Origin: CAYPGJ01 sp964638515
Lineage (GTDB): Bacteria; Planctomycetota; Phycisphaerae; Phycisphaerales; UBA1924
Assembly (NCBI GenBank): GCA_964638515.1
Contig: CAZWZL010000006.1
Coordinates: 1 to 64,000, forward strand
DNA: 64,000 nucleotides
Direction: 5' to 3'
In this document: positions 20,381 through 28,338 of the stretch, in pieces
Position numbering within the stretch: the first letter of the stretch is position 1
How the letters are laid out: each line of letters starts with the position of its first letter
Program-made: the position numbers and the translations under genes
Notes under the pieces: model-generated
What the model saw: the letters and a program-made list of their open reading frames with translations, nothing else
What the model was told of the DNA's origin: nothing
Database searches by the model: none

Positions 20381-21420
20381 CGCTGGCCCGCGCACTCGCT
20401 GTGTGTCTCGCCACGCTCGCGCTCTGCGCCTGCGCAGGCTCCAATCGCGCAACCGACAAAGCATCCTCCACATCACCCGCGGCCGCGGAACTCCCTCGCG
20501 ATGTCGTGCTATCCACCGAAGCGTGGACGTTCGACCGCGCCCAGGGCCGCCTCATCACCACCCCCTACTACCGAGTCTTCACCACCGAGAAGGAGCCCAT
20601 CACGATCTCGCGCCTCCCGCGCTTCCTCGAACTCGCGCTCGACCATTACCGCAGCGCCCTCGCGCCCCTTCCCGCGCCCACAACCAAGCTCGACGTCTTC
20701 CTCATGGACAACCGCGATCAGTGGAAGCGCCTCTCCCTCCAGATGCTCGGGCGCGAGGGCGAGAAGTATCACCGCATCCAGCGAGGCGGGTTCGCCGCCG
20801 GCGGACGCGCCTTCCTGTGGGACATCGGCGTCTTCGACACACTCGCCATCGCCGCCCACGAAGGCTGGCACCAATACACCCAGCGCGCCTTCCGCGACCC
20901 GCTCCCCATCTATCTCGAAGAGGGCATCGCCGCGTTCATGGAGGGCCACCGCTGGGCCGGCAACACGCCCGTCTTTCTCCCTTGGGCCAATCTCGAACGC
21001 TACGACCGCCTCCGCACCGCGCACGCCCGCCGCGAACTCGTCCCGCTCTCCCGCCTCCTCTCCGAGACGCCCCAGGACCTTCTCGCCGGCGCCGGCGACG
21101 AAGCCCTCCGCTATTACGCCCAGGTCTGGGCGCTTATCCATTTTCTCAACGAAGCCGACCATGCCGCCTACCGAGACGGGCTCCGCAACCTCCTCCTCGA
21201 CGCCGAGCAGGGCAAGGTCCGGGAAGTGATGCGTCTTCGATTCGGGGAACGAGGAATCGCCGCGCTCATGGCGCGCCGGGGGTCCCCCGTCCTCGAGGCC
21301 TACCTCCCGACCAGCCTCCCGGACGCCGATGTCGCGTTTCAGGAATTCGTCGCGCGACTCGTGGCGCCGGGGTCCAGGGACCTCATCGTGCAGGGCCGCT
21401 CCCCGTTTCAATTGCGCTGA
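20377..21420 (+). CDS. Putative lipoprotein with gluzincin (HExxH) motif, DUF1570-like
   Basis: A 347-residue protein with a lipoprotein signal (LALCAC, Cys near residue 19). The segment IAAHEGWHQYTQ has the zinc-protease HExxH pattern, and YLEEGIAAFMEG about 20 residues later supplies the third ligand Glu, giving a gluzincin-type layout. The arrangement LDVFLMDNRDQW, then AHEGWHQYTQRAF, then PIYLEEGIAAF resembles DUF1570-type planctomycete proteins. Substrate unknown; the proteolytic role is an inference from the motif. The GTG start overlaps the valS stop in GTGA, so it is translated from the valS mRNA. Confidence 0.72.
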
Positions 21421-21550
21421 TATCGCGCCAACTTTGCGCACGGCGCCCGGAGAAAGGCGGCTTTCGGGAACCTTTGGGGTTCCCCCTGCGAACCGGCTTG
21501 GGATCTCGTGGGCGGATGGCCCGGAGGCAGGAGAAGCGGCGTCCAAAGCC

Positions 21551-21579
21551 TTGCCCAGCCCCTATCCCGGCGATATGCT
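21551..21579 (+). promoter_or_regulatory. Sigma70-type promoter of the candidate structured RNA
   Basis: TTGCCC (21551-21556), a 17-base spacer and TATGCT (21574-21579). Transcription would start near 21585-21587, where the closing stem of the candidate RNA begins. Confidence 0.6.
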
Positions 21580-21584
21580 GGTCG

Positions 21585-21774
21585 AAGAGGGCGGACACGT
21601 CACGGTAGCGCCAAGTCGGGGTCTGGCGCGCCTTCCTGCTGTTTAGGGAGAGCCCTTGCAGGCTCGTCTCCGCCTTGGAACATCCTTTGCTGTTCCGGGG
21701 AGTTATTCCACCAGGCTTCCCTCTTACTCAACGCCCCAGGCTTGCAGAAATGCAGGTCTGGGGTTGTTCTTTGT
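21585..21774 (+). ncRNA. Candidate structured small RNA (6S-like architecture), about 190 nt
   Basis: The 370-base gap between the 20377 gene and the MFS gene has no convincing coding frame but holds a promoter, a terminator and paired elements between them. AAGAGGG (21585-21591) pairs with CCCTCTT (21719-21725) as a closing stem. Inside are GCGCCA/TGGCGC (21608-21613 with 21624-21629), GAGCC/GGCTC (21650-21654 with 21661-21665) and GGAACA/TGTTCC (21677-21682 with 21691-21696). The intrinsic terminator follows directly. Length, closing stem and internal open region fit 6S RNA, the RNA polymerase regulator, but I cannot match a consensus. It could be another trans-acting RNA. Confidence 0.5.
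21734..21774 (+). terminator. Intrinsic terminator with GAAA tetraloop
   Basis: A 13-bp stem (21734-21746 with 21751-21763, two G-U pairs) closed by a GAAA tetraloop and followed by TTGTTCTTTGT. It terminates the plus strand; the minus-strand reading has no U tract. Confidence 0.85.
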
Positions 21775-21789
21775 CGCGCAATCCGCGTT

Positions 21790-23004
21790 TCACGCGTCCG
21801 TCACGGGCGATCGGCGCGACCACGCCCACGCGCCTGCCACTCCGGCGGTCGCGACGACGGCGAGCAGCCCGGCCGTGGCCTGCTGCGGCGTGGCGGCCAG
21901 GGGCTCCGCGATCGACCCCGCAGCGAGTCCGCCGAGCGGCCCGAGCGTGTAGCCGACGCCGATGAGCGATTCATGCACGCCGCCCGCCTCGACCTCCGCG
22001 GCGCCGACCTCCATCGCGTAGTAGATCGCCGCGGAATACACCGCGCCCATGCCGATGCCGAAGAGCGTCAGCCCCAGCACGAGCGCGAGCGGCGAGCCCG
22101 CGAGCAGCGTCACGGCAAATCCGGCGAGCAGCAGGCCGACGGCCAGACGGATCGGAAGCCACCGGCCGTGCCAGCCGCCCCACGCGAAGAACAGCGCGAA
22201 CACCGCGAAACGCGATCCTTGCCACGTCCATGCGAGTGGCGCTTCCCAGACGCTCGGCACGCCCATAGCCCTGACGAGGTCCGGCAGCATGGGCGCGAGG
22301 CAGTAGGAAAGAACGTAGGACGTGGGCAGCAGCCAGCGGCAGGCCGCGAGAAGGCGCTCGTACACCGGCGGATGAGGGTGAGCATCCGTGAGGTGCTTGG
22401 GCGGCTCAGCGGGCAGGAGCACAACCAGCAGGCAGGAGGCGACTTGCACCAGCGCGGCGAACGCGGGCACGGCGAGGGGGCTCCATTCGAGCACGGGGGC
22501 GATGAGCAGCCCCGCGGCCACGCCCGCTGATGACCAGCAGACGTTGAACCACCCGGTTGCACGGCGCAACGCATCACCACGGCGCGCGCCGGAGAGATAG
22601 GACTCCACCACGGGCCAGAGCGCGCCGTTGACGGCGTTGAAGGCCGGGGCCGCGATCCACACCGCGAGCGCGTGCCCCTCGAACACCCAGGGCGCGGCGG
22701 CGCAGGCCGCGAGGGCGATCATGATCCCGGCGAGCACGGTGCGCGTGCTGATCCACGGCACGGCGGCGGCGAGACGGCGCAGCGCGGGTCCGACGAGCAT
22801 GGCGCCGGGCACATAGGTCACACCGAGCGCGAGCCCGAGCATGAGATTGTCCGCGCGCGTGAAGCCGTAGGCGCGCTGCGCCACGAAAAAGATGCCCATC
22901 ATGAACGCGACGGTGGTGAGGCTGGAGAGCCACGTCAGCGCGAGAGCGAGCGGGAGGGGCGTCGGGCGCCCGGAGGGTTTGATTCGGGGGGGAGGGCTCG
23001 TCAT
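21790..23004 (-). CDS. Major facilitator superfamily transporter
   Basis: A 404-residue membrane protein with about 12 hydrophobic helices in two halves. The first begins PLALALTWLSSLTTVAFMMGIFFVAQRAYGF; the second half includes FAVFALFFAWGGWHGRWLPIRLAVG and GLTLFGIGMGAVYSAAIYYAMEVG. The loop between helices 2 and 3 (PALRRLAAA) is a weak form of the MFS motif A. The substrate cannot be inferred. No Shine-Dalgarno sequence or TANNNT element is obvious before the ATG at 23004, which lies beside the tRNA-Arg promoter on the other strand. Confidence 0.82.
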   Translation of the reverse strand: MTSPPPRIKPSGRPTPLPLALALTWLSSLTTVAFMMGIFFVAQRAYGFTRADNLMLGLALGVTYVPGAMLVGPALRRLAAAVPWISTRTVLAGIMIALAACAAAPWVFEGHALAVWIAAPAFNAVNGALWPVVESYLSGARRGDALRRATGWFNVCWSSAGVAAGLLIAPVLEWSPLAVPAFAALVQVASCLLVVLLPAEPPKHLTDAHPHPPVYERLLAACRWLLPTSYVLSYCLAPMLPDLVRAMGVPSVWEAPLAWTWQGSRFAVFALFFAWGGWHGRWLPIRLAVGLLLAGFAVTLLAGSPLALVLGLTLFGIGMGAVYSAAIYYAMEVGAAEVEAGGVHESLIGVGYTLGPLGGLAAGSIAEPLAATPQQATAGLLAVVATAGVAGAWAWSRRSPVTDA

Positions 23005-23012
23005 GCGCGGCG

Positions 23013-23041
23013 TTGCCGGAACGGGGCGGGGATCGTAGCAT
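23013..23041 (+). promoter_or_regulatory. Promoter of tRNA-Arg
   Basis: TTGCCG (23013-23018), a 17-base spacer and TAGCAT (23036-23041), about 44 bases upstream of the tRNA 5' end. Confidence 0.5.
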
Positions 23042-23084
23042 CACCTTCCCGGAACAACGCCCCGCGCGCGAGCGCGAGTGCCGC

Positions 23085-23158
23085 GTGCCCGTAGCTCAAC
23101 TGGATAGAGCGTCGGCCTCCGAAGCCGAAGGTTACAGGTTCGACTCCTGTCGGGCATA
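23085..23158 (+). tRNA. tRNA-Arg (CCG)
   Basis: A 74-nt cloverleaf: acceptor GTGCCCG/CGGGCAT, D-arm GCTCAACTGGATAGAGC, anticodon stem-loop TCGGC-CTCCGAA-GCCGA giving CCG, and T-arm ACAGGTTCGACTCCTGT. CCA is not encoded. The first acceptor pair is G-U, so the exact end could shift by one base. Confidence 0.95.
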
Positions 23159-23186
23159 TTCGGCGTCGCTCGCGACGCCACGGGGC

Positions 23187-24140
23187 TCACGCTTCTCCGA
23201 ACAGGGCCTCGATAAACGATTCGGGCTCGAACGGCTCCAGGTCGTCCGGCGTCTCGCCGACACCGATGAACTTCACGGGCACGCCCAGCGCCTGGCGCAC
23301 GGCCACCACGACGCCTCCCTTCGCGGTGCCGTCGAGCTTCGTCAGCACGATGCCCGTGACGCCGATGGCCTGCGTGAACTCCGTCGCCTGGCGCAGCGCG
23401 TTCTGACCGGTGGTGGCGTCGAGCACGAGCAGCACCTCGTGGGGCGCTCCGGGCAACCGCTTGGCCACGACATCGCGGATCTTCTTGAGCTGGCGCATCA
23501 GCGGGTCTTGGGTGTGCAGGCGGCCGGCGGTGTCGAGGATGAGCACGTCAACCCCGCGCGCCGCGGCCGCATCGCACGCGTCGAACGCCACGGCCGCGGG
23601 ATCACCTCCCTGCTGCCCCCGGATGATGTCGACGCCGAGGCGCTCGGCCCAGATTTCGAGCTGTCGCACGGCGCCGGCGCGGAAGGTGTCGCAGGCGCCG
23701 AGCAGCACGCTGCGCCCCTCTCGGCGCATCGCGTTGGCGAGCTTGGCGATGGTGGTGGTCTTTCCTGAGCCGTTGATGCCGGCGACGAGGAGCACGGTGG
23801 GCTGGGCGGGAGCGCCCGGCGCCGCGGGGGCGACGAATCGGAGCGCCCGGTCCTCGTCGGGCCAGAGGGCTTTGAGCTCGCGCTTGAGATAGGCGAGCGC
23901 GTCGGCGCCTCGCGTGAGGCGGCCGGCGCGATAGTCGGCGCGGAGTCCGTCGGCGAGCCGTCGGGTGGTTTCCGTGCCGATGTCGGCGCGGAGCAGGCGC
24001 GCCTCGATGTCGTTGATGATCTGCTCGTCGATTCCCCCGCGGAAGAGCGAGGGCAGGTCTCGCACGCCCGCGACCAGCGCGGTTCGCGTCGCGGACAGCC
24101 CCTGCTTCAGTTTTCCCAGCGCGGAGGAGAGGAGGCCCAC
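23187..24140 (-). CDS. ftsY: Signal recognition particle receptor FtsY
   Basis: A 317-residue SRP GTPase that docks SRP-ribosome complexes at the membrane. The helical N domain (about 1-95) is followed by the G domain: GINGSGKTTT (G1), DTFRAGA, DTAGRLHTQ (G3), TKLDGTAKGG (G4) and the C-terminal GVGETPDDLEPFEPESF typical of FtsY rather than Ffh. The acidic A domain found in E. coli is absent. The start is GTG at 24140, three bases after the nusB stop, so ribH-nusB-ftsY form one transcription unit. Confidence 0.96.
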   Translation of the reverse strand: MGLLSSALGKLKQGLSATRTALVAGVRDLPSLFRGGIDEQIINDIEARLLRADIGTETTRRLADGLRADYRAGRLTRGADALAYLKRELKALWPDEDRALRFVAPAAPGAPAQPTVLLVAGINGSGKTTTIAKLANAMRREGRSVLLGACDTFRAGAVRQLEIWAERLGVDIIRGQQGGDPAAVAFDACDAAAARGVDVLILDTAGRLHTQDPLMRQLKKIRDVVAKRLPGAPHEVLLVLDATTGQNALRQATEFTQAIGVTGIVLTKLDGTAKGGVVVAVRQALGVPVKFIGVGETPDDLEPFEPESFIEALFGEA

Positions 24141-24143
24141 GGG

Positions 24144-24602
24144 TCAGGCCTCGGCGTTTGCGGCGTCCGGCGCGGGCTCGGCGGGGGAGGCGCCCCGGGG
24201 CGTGGCTTTGGCGATCCGGTCCAGAATCGCGTTGATGAATGCGGGAGATCTCTCGGTGCTGAATTCCTTGGCGAGATCGACGGCGGCGCTGATGACGATG
24301 CGCGCTTCGATGGAGTGGTCCTGCAATTCCGCGTGGGCCAGTCGCAGGATGGCTCGATCGATGGCGGGCTGGCGGTGCGCGGGCCAATCCTGAGCGAATC
24401 TGGCGATCTGCGCGTCCGCGTGTGCGCGATCGGCGAACGCCTGCGTGGCTCGCGCCATGGCGCGATCCCGCTCAGACCGGCTCAGGGGAGAATCGTCGTA
24501 GTCCATGGAGGTTCGGATCGACGACGCATCGCTCTCGCCGCGAGCGTCGAGCTGGTACAGCGCCTGCAACGCGGCACGCCGGATTTCCTTGGGCGTGGCC
24601 AT
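24144..24602 (-). CDS. nusB: Transcription antitermination factor NusB
   Basis: A 152-residue all-helical RNA-binding protein that acts with NusE (S10) on boxA in rRNA antitermination. It begins MATPKEIRRAALQALYQLDARG, the family N-terminus, and contains the second-half signature IDRAILRLAHAELQDHSIEARIVISAAVDLAKEFSTERSPAFINAILDRIA. The frame continues upstream into ribH by GC bias, but the ATG at 24602 overlaps the ribH stop in a TGATG, which fixes the start. The C-terminal tail is Ala/Pro-rich. Confidence 0.93.
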   Translation of the reverse strand: MATPKEIRRAALQALYQLDARGESDASSIRTSMDYDDSPLSRSERDRAMARATQAFADRAHADAQIARFAQDWPAHRQPAIDRAILRLAHAELQDHSIEARIVISAAVDLAKEFSTERSPAFINAILDRIAKATPRGASPAEPAPDAANAEA

Positions 24603-25111
24603 CAGTGCGCCGTCTCTTCGGCCACGGGCGCGCCCTCTCGGAGCGCTTCGATCGATCGCATGGTCTCGATGGCCGCACGCATGGCCTCGGCGCCCTTGTT
24701 GCCCTGATCGCCGCCGGCCCGAGCTTCGGCCTGCGCTTCGTTGTCCACGGTCAGCACCCCGAACGCCACGGGCACTCCCGTGTCGAGCGCCACGCGCTGG
24801 AGGCCGTCGGTCACGGAGCGCGCGATGTGCTGATCGTGCGTCGTCTCGCCGCGAATCAGGCAGCCGAGTGCGACGACAGCGTCGAATCGGCCCGAGGACG
24901 CTGCGGCCCGCGCGAGCACGGGCAACTCGAACGAGCCCGGCGCGTCGATCACTTCCAGGCGGCGCGGTTCGCCCCCGGCGCGGCCCCATTCCTCGCGCGA
25001 TCCCGCGAGCAGCCGATCGGTGATCCAGGCGTTGTACCGCGATACGACCACGGCGCAGCGGCGATGGGCGGCGGCCGATGAGGCGTCGGGCTGAGCGGGG
25101 CCCTTGGGCAT
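24602..25111 (-). CDS. ribH: 6,7-Dimethyl-8-ribityllumazine synthase
   Basis: A 169-residue riboflavin-pathway enzyme that condenses the pyrimidine from RibD/RibG with a C4 phosphate. Signatures: VVVSRYNAWITDRLLAG, DAPGSFELPVLAR, ALGCLIRGETTHDQHIARSV with the catalytic His, PVAFGVLTVDNEAQA, and GNKGAEAMRAAIE. Start ATG 25111 (MPKGPAQ) is preferred over the in-frame ATG 25144, because TACCAT lies seven bases before it and no Shine-Dalgarno sequence precedes either. It heads the ribH-nusB-ftsY unit. ribD is 19 kb away at 43827. Confidence 0.95.
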   Translation of the reverse strand: MPKGPAQPDASSAAAHRRCAVVVSRYNAWITDRLLAGSREEWGRAGGEPRRLEVIDAPGSFELPVLARAAASSGRFDAVVALGCLIRGETTHDQHIARSVTDGLQRVALDTGVPVAFGVLTVDNEAQAEARAGGDQGNKGAEAMRAAIETMRSIEALREGAPVAEETAH

Positions 25112-25118
25112 GGGCGGG

Positions 25119-25124
25119 ATGGTA
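25119..25124 (-). promoter_or_regulatory. Candidate -10 element for leaderless ribH mRNA
   Basis: TACCAT on the minus strand ends seven bases before the ribH ATG at 25111. Confidence 0.4.
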
Positions 25125-25167
25125 GGGGGTGAAGGGAGCCGCATCCAGACGGCGGCAACGCGGCGTG

Positions 25168-25173
25168 TAGGAT
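25168..25173 (+). promoter_or_regulatory. Candidate -10 element for leaderless prenyltransferase mRNA
   Basis: TAGGAT ends exactly six bases before the GTG start at 25180. Confidence 0.45.
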
Positions 25174-25179
25174 GCCGGA

Positions 25180-26154
25180 GTGCGTCAGTGGCTACTCCGC
25201 ATCGCGCCCGTTTTGCACCTCACGCGTGTCACCACGGCGTTTGCGGCTGTCGGCAACATCTGGTTTGTCATTCTGTGGACCGACGCGCACCCGCCCTTCG
25301 AGAAGAACGACGATGCGTCGAGCTATCCGCTCTGGGTGATGCTCGGTGGCGGGGCCGTGGTCGGGGTTTGCCTGTACGCGTTCGCGGCGGCCCTCAATGA
25401 CACGCTGGATATCCGGCGAGACCGCGTGCTGCACCCGCTCCGCCCGCTGGCTTCGGGCCGCTTGAACATCGATGCGGCTGTGCTGCTGGTCGTGGTGTCG
25501 CTGCTGGGCGCGATCCTTGGGGCGACGGCGATCGGCACCTCGGCGGTGCTGATGACGCTGCTGACGGCGGGCGCGTGTCTGGTGTACCACGGGATGGCCA
25601 AGTTTTTCCCGGCCATCGGTCTGGTGGCGCTCTCGCTGATCTACGGCGGGCACATGCTCATCGGCAATGTGGAACTCGTGTTCGTCTGGCCCGTGTGGTT
25701 GGTGATGACCCACGCGATGCTCGTCGCGGCCACCACGCACCGGCTCGAGGAGCGTCGGCCGGCGCTTTCCACCGCGTCGGTCGTTTCGGCCACGCTGGGC
25801 TGGACCATCTGGTCGGGGTTGCTGCTGTACGCCGGATCGAGGCATGGCCGAGGGGTGTGGCCGGACTTTGTGCGGCCCTGGTCGGCGGTAGGGCCGGCGC
25901 TTCTGGCCGGCGCGTTCGTTCTGCTGGCGCGGCGCAAGGCGGCGCGAGCGATCAATCAGCGACAGGCCGCGGACAAGATCACGCGCTATGGATCGCTCTG
26001 GCTCACGCTGTACGGCGTGGCCTGGCTGATGGGCCAGGGCAAGTGGAGCAGCGCGGCGGTGCTTGGGGGGCTTGCCGGGGCCGGCTTTCTCGGGATGACG
26101 GTGCTGCGCGAGGCGTACGCGATGCTGGAGCACCCGCTGGCGTACCGTCGGTGA
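25180..26154 (+). CDS. UbiA-family membrane prenyltransferase
   Basis: A 324-residue membrane protein with about nine helices. The first Asp-rich motif, which binds Mg-prenyl-diphosphate, is NDTLDIRRD (NDxxDxxxD), followed by LHPLRPLASGRL as in UbiA/MenA-type enzymes. The second Asp-rich motif is poorly conserved (HRLEERRPALS), so the prenyl acceptor, and even activity, cannot be stated. Related planctomycete proteins may act on quinones, haem or lipids. The GTG start follows TAGGAT by six bases. It converges with the MlaE gene, with only nine bases between the ends. Confidence 0.78.
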   Translation: MRQWLLRIAPVLHLTRVTTAFAAVGNIWFVILWTDAHPPFEKNDDASSYPLWVMLGGGAVVGVCLYAFAAALNDTLDIRRDRVLHPLRPLASGRLNIDAAVLLVVVSLLGAILGATAIGTSAVLMTLLTAGACLVYHGMAKFFPAIGLVALSLIYGGHMLIGNVELVFVWPVWLVMTHAMLVAATTHRLEERRPALSTASVVSATLGWTIWSGLLLYAGSRHGRGVWPDFVRPWSAVGPALLAGAFVLLARRKAARAINQRQAADKITRYGSLWLTLYGVAWLMGQGKWSSAAVLGGLAGAGFLGMTVLREAYAMLEHPLAYRR

Positions 26155-26163
26155 GCGCGCGGA

Positions 26164-27006
26164 TCAGGTCCATTTCAGCGCGTAGAAGATGCCGGTGAAG
26201 ATCAGGTCGGCGAAGATCACCGCGACCACGGACTGAACCACCGTGTTGGTGGTCGCCTTGCCGACGCCCGCCGCGCCGCCCGTGACGCGCAGTCCGTTGC
26301 CGCACGCGATCAGCCCGATGAGCAGGCCGAAGATGCCCGCCTTGAAGACGCCGGTCAGGAAATCGCGCGGGCCGACCTGGTTGAGCGTGTTCTCCACGTA
26401 GACACGCACGGGGAGATCGAGCACGGTGACGCCCATCACCAATCCGGCGAACACGGCGACGGAGTCGGCGATGACGGCCAGACAGGCGAGGCTGGCGGTG
26501 GTGGCGATGAGACGCGGGACGACGAGGAATCGAACCGGGTTGAGCGCGTGCGCCTCGAGCGCTTCGATCTCTTCGCCTACGACCATGGTGCCGATCTCGG
26601 CGGCGATGGCCGCTCCGGCAAAGCCGGTCATGACGATGGCCGCGATCAGCGGCCCGAGTTCGCGCAGCACGGCGACCGCGATGATGTTGGGCACGAGGCT
26701 GACCTGCCCGAGGTTGTCGAGTGGAGGCGCCATCTGCAGACCGAGAATGAACCCGACGGCGCCGGAGACGAGCGACACGATGAAGATCGAGCCGACGCCC
26801 ACGCGCACGATCTGCGAGACCACCGCGGGCCGGCCGAATCGCACCTTTCGATCGGTGCAGGCTCGGACGATCCAGCGGACGGTCTGCACGAAGAGAAACC
26901 ACATCGAGCCCATGTGATCGAGCAGCTCGAAGGCGCGGGCGCCCGTGACTTCGAGCGGCCTCAGCAGGATCGGGGCGGGTTTGGGGCTGGCTTGGTCCGA
27001 CGGCAT
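26164..27006 (-). CDS. MlaE/YrbE-type ABC permease
   Basis: A 280-residue permease of the MlaE family, which moves phospholipids or other lipids between membranes. The DUF140 core is clear: FIVSLVSGAVGFILGLQMAPPL, VLRELGPLIAAIVMTGFAGAAIAAEIGTM and EEIEALEAHALNPVRFLVVPRLIA, then ADLIFTGIFYALKW at the end. The long N-terminus (VTGARAFELLDHMGSMWFLFVQ) is typical. The gene follows the STAS gene by three bases and ends the HEAT-lipoprotein/anti-sigma/STAS/MlaE unit. No MlaF ATPase or MlaD (MCE) gene adjoins, so partners must be encoded elsewhere. Confidence 0.9.
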   Translation of the reverse strand: MPSDQASPKPAPILLRPLEVTGARAFELLDHMGSMWFLFVQTVRWIVRACTDRKVRFGRPAVVSQIVRVGVGSIFIVSLVSGAVGFILGLQMAPPLDNLGQVSLVPNIIAVAVLRELGPLIAAIVMTGFAGAAIAAEIGTMVVGEEIEALEAHALNPVRFLVVPRLIATTASLACLAVIADSVAVFAGLVMGVTVLDLPVRVYVENTLNQVGPRDFLTGVFKAGIFGLLIGLIACGNGLRVTGGAAGVGKATTNTVVQSVVAVIFADLIFTGIFYALKWT

Positions 27007-27009
27007 GGT

Positions 27010-27354
27010 TCAGGCGTTGAGCGCTGCTTCCCGATCGGCAACGATGCGGAACACGGATGTGAGCTTGGCGATCTCGAAGATGGATCGCACGCGGTCACCC
27101 ATCCCGCAGAGCACGAGGGTGGTGGATTGCCGCTTGGTGATCTGCATCGCTTCGACGAGCGTGGCGACGCCGCTGCTGTCCATGTACGGGACGTGAGAAA
27201 GATCCACAATGAGCCGCCTGGGCTTTCGCTGGGCCACGGCCTTGAGCCGCTCGCGGAGTACAGGAGAGCGGTGCAGGTCGACATCGCCTTCGGGCACCAG
27301 AATCGTCCCGCCGGGCTGCTCCTCGATCTGCACTTCCATTGCCTCGGATGCCAT
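27010..27354 (-). CDS. STAS-domain anti-sigma factor antagonist
   Basis: A 114-residue STAS protein of the RsbV/SpoIIAA type. The phosphorylation loop is YMDSSGVATLVEAM (about 57-70), where the Ser following Asp is the expected phospho-acceptor. It is followed on the same strand by an MlaE permease and preceded by an RsbW-type kinase, so it could serve a partner-switching module or, like MlaB, bind the transporter. The sequence fits RsbV better, since an intact DSSG is kept and the kinase is adjacent. The ATG is followed by an acidic stretch and the family fold begins within six residues. Confidence 0.88.
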   Translation of the reverse strand: MASEAMEVQIEEQPGGTILVPEGDVDLHRSPVLRERLKAVAQRKPRRLIVDLSHVPYMDSSGVATLVEAMQITKRQSTTLVLCGMGDRVRSIFEIAKLTSVFRIVADREAALNA

Positions 27355-27399
27355 GTGTCGTTCACCTGCCGAGGCAGGGCCTCCTGGTGGGGGTGGGGT

Positions 27400-27942
27400 T
27401 CATGCGGGTTTCGTCCCCCCCTTGTCGGGGCACCGCGTCTCGATCTTGACTCGTGAGCCCGCGGAAGGCAACCGCCGCACCATGGTCAGGCGCATTCCGC
27501 CGCCTTCCCGGGGTTCGTACCTGGATTCGTCCATGAGTTCTCGGATGAGGTGCACCCCCAGCCCGCCGGGTCGCACATCGTCCAGATCCCGCGGCGCGAT
27601 GCAGGCCGGATCGACCTGCCTCGCGCGATCTTCGAGTTCGATCCACATGGCGGCGGGCGCCCCGTTCTCCTCGACGGGCCAGATGCTGAGGGAGATCTCA
27701 CCATCCTCACGGCCTTGGTACCCGTGACGGATCACGTTGCAGATCGCCTCATCGATCGCCAGGGCGATGTGCCCTGCGGCGGCGCGATCAAAGCCGCAGT
27801 TCTGGGCGAGCGAGTCGATGGCGGTCCGCACCGGCGCGAGGTAGCGCGCTTGACTACGGACGGAGACTCGGACGTGCGCCGCCCCGGCGGGTTTCGCGGT
27901 GAGAATCACGGGGCCTGGAGTGGGCGGGTTTGGGCCGGTCAA
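27400..27942 (-). CDS. RsbW-type serine kinase/anti-sigma factor (HATPase)
   Basis: About 180 residues with a GHKL ATPase fold: the N box in AAAGHIALAIDEAICNVIRHGYQG, the G1 box in RDLDDVRPGGLGVHLIRELMD, and a final MRLTMVRRL strand. Such proteins bind a sigma factor and phosphorylate their STAS antagonist, here the next gene. The start is decided by the ribosome site: GGAGGA (27956-27951) is eight bases before a TTG at 27942, and that TTG overlaps the upstream stop as TTGA. A later GTG at 27909 has no such site. The very long frame upstream on this strand is a GC shadow of guaA. Confidence 0.88.
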   Translation of the reverse strand: MTGPNPPTPGPVILTAKPAGAAHVRVSVRSQARYLAPVRTAIDSLAQNCGFDRAAAGHIALAIDEAICNVIRHGYQGREDGEISLSIWPVEENGAPAAMWIELEDRARQVDPACIAPRDLDDVRPGGLGVHLIRELMDESRYEPREGGGMRLTMVRRLPSAGSRVKIETRCPDKGGTKPA

Positions 27943-28292
27943 TCGCCGACTCCTCCGTCGGCCACGTCGGACTGCGCTTGCCACCAAGCGACCCACGCGT
28001 CCACCGCGGGGCCTCGCTGGGCCGGGGGAGAGGCGTGGTCGTAGCCGAAGCGTTGGCCCGTCATGCGTTCGAGCCCGTGCTGAGCGAACATGCGGAGGGC
28101 CGGGTCTTCGCTGTCGAGCATGGCGATGAGGTGAGGGATGGCGGCACGATCGTTGTTCGCGATGGCTTCGCGGAGCGCCTGGACCCGCACGGCCGGATCT
28201 CGGGAGTGAAACCCGACTTCCCGCTCGGGAAGCGAGCACGCCGCCAGCATCGCGCACATGACCAGAACGCACACCCTCATTTGTCGGCTCAT
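27939..28292 (-). CDS. HEAT-repeat lipoprotein
   Basis: A 117-residue protein with a lipoprotein signal (VLVMCAMLAAC, Cys near residue 19). The mature part has a HEAT-like unit (VRVQALREAIANNDRAAIPHLIAMLDSEDPALRMFAQHGLERMTG) and a Trp-rich end (VDAWVAWWQAQ). GGAGGA about nine bases before the ATG supports the start. The TTG start of the anti-sigma kinase gene overlaps its stop, so the lipoprotein heads the unit that leads to the STAS and MlaE genes. It could sense envelope state for that module; this is inference. Confidence 0.75.
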   Translation of the reverse strand: MSRQMRVCVLVMCAMLAACSLPEREVGFHSRDPAVRVQALREAIANNDRAAIPHLIAMLDSEDPALRMFAQHGLERMTGQRFGYDHASPPAQRGPAVDAWVAWWQAQSDVADGGVGD

Positions 28293-28338
28293 GGTAGAAT
28301 CCTCCCCTTTCCACGCAAACCCCCCCCGTGAGCCCCCT

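Noticed and set aside
21421..21550. Other known RNAs (SRP RNA, RNase P RNA, tmRNA) in the same gap as the 6S-like candidate
   Set aside because: None of their hallmark stretches (SRP GGAA domain, the RNase P cores, the tmRNA tag and tRNA-like ends) could be found on either strand. Two small hairpins near 21450-21490 have no U tract.
23162..23179. GGCGTCGC/GCGACGCC palindrome between tRNA-Arg and ftsY as terminator
   Set aside because: The stem is strong, but neither strand has a U tract after it, so terminator function is not supported.
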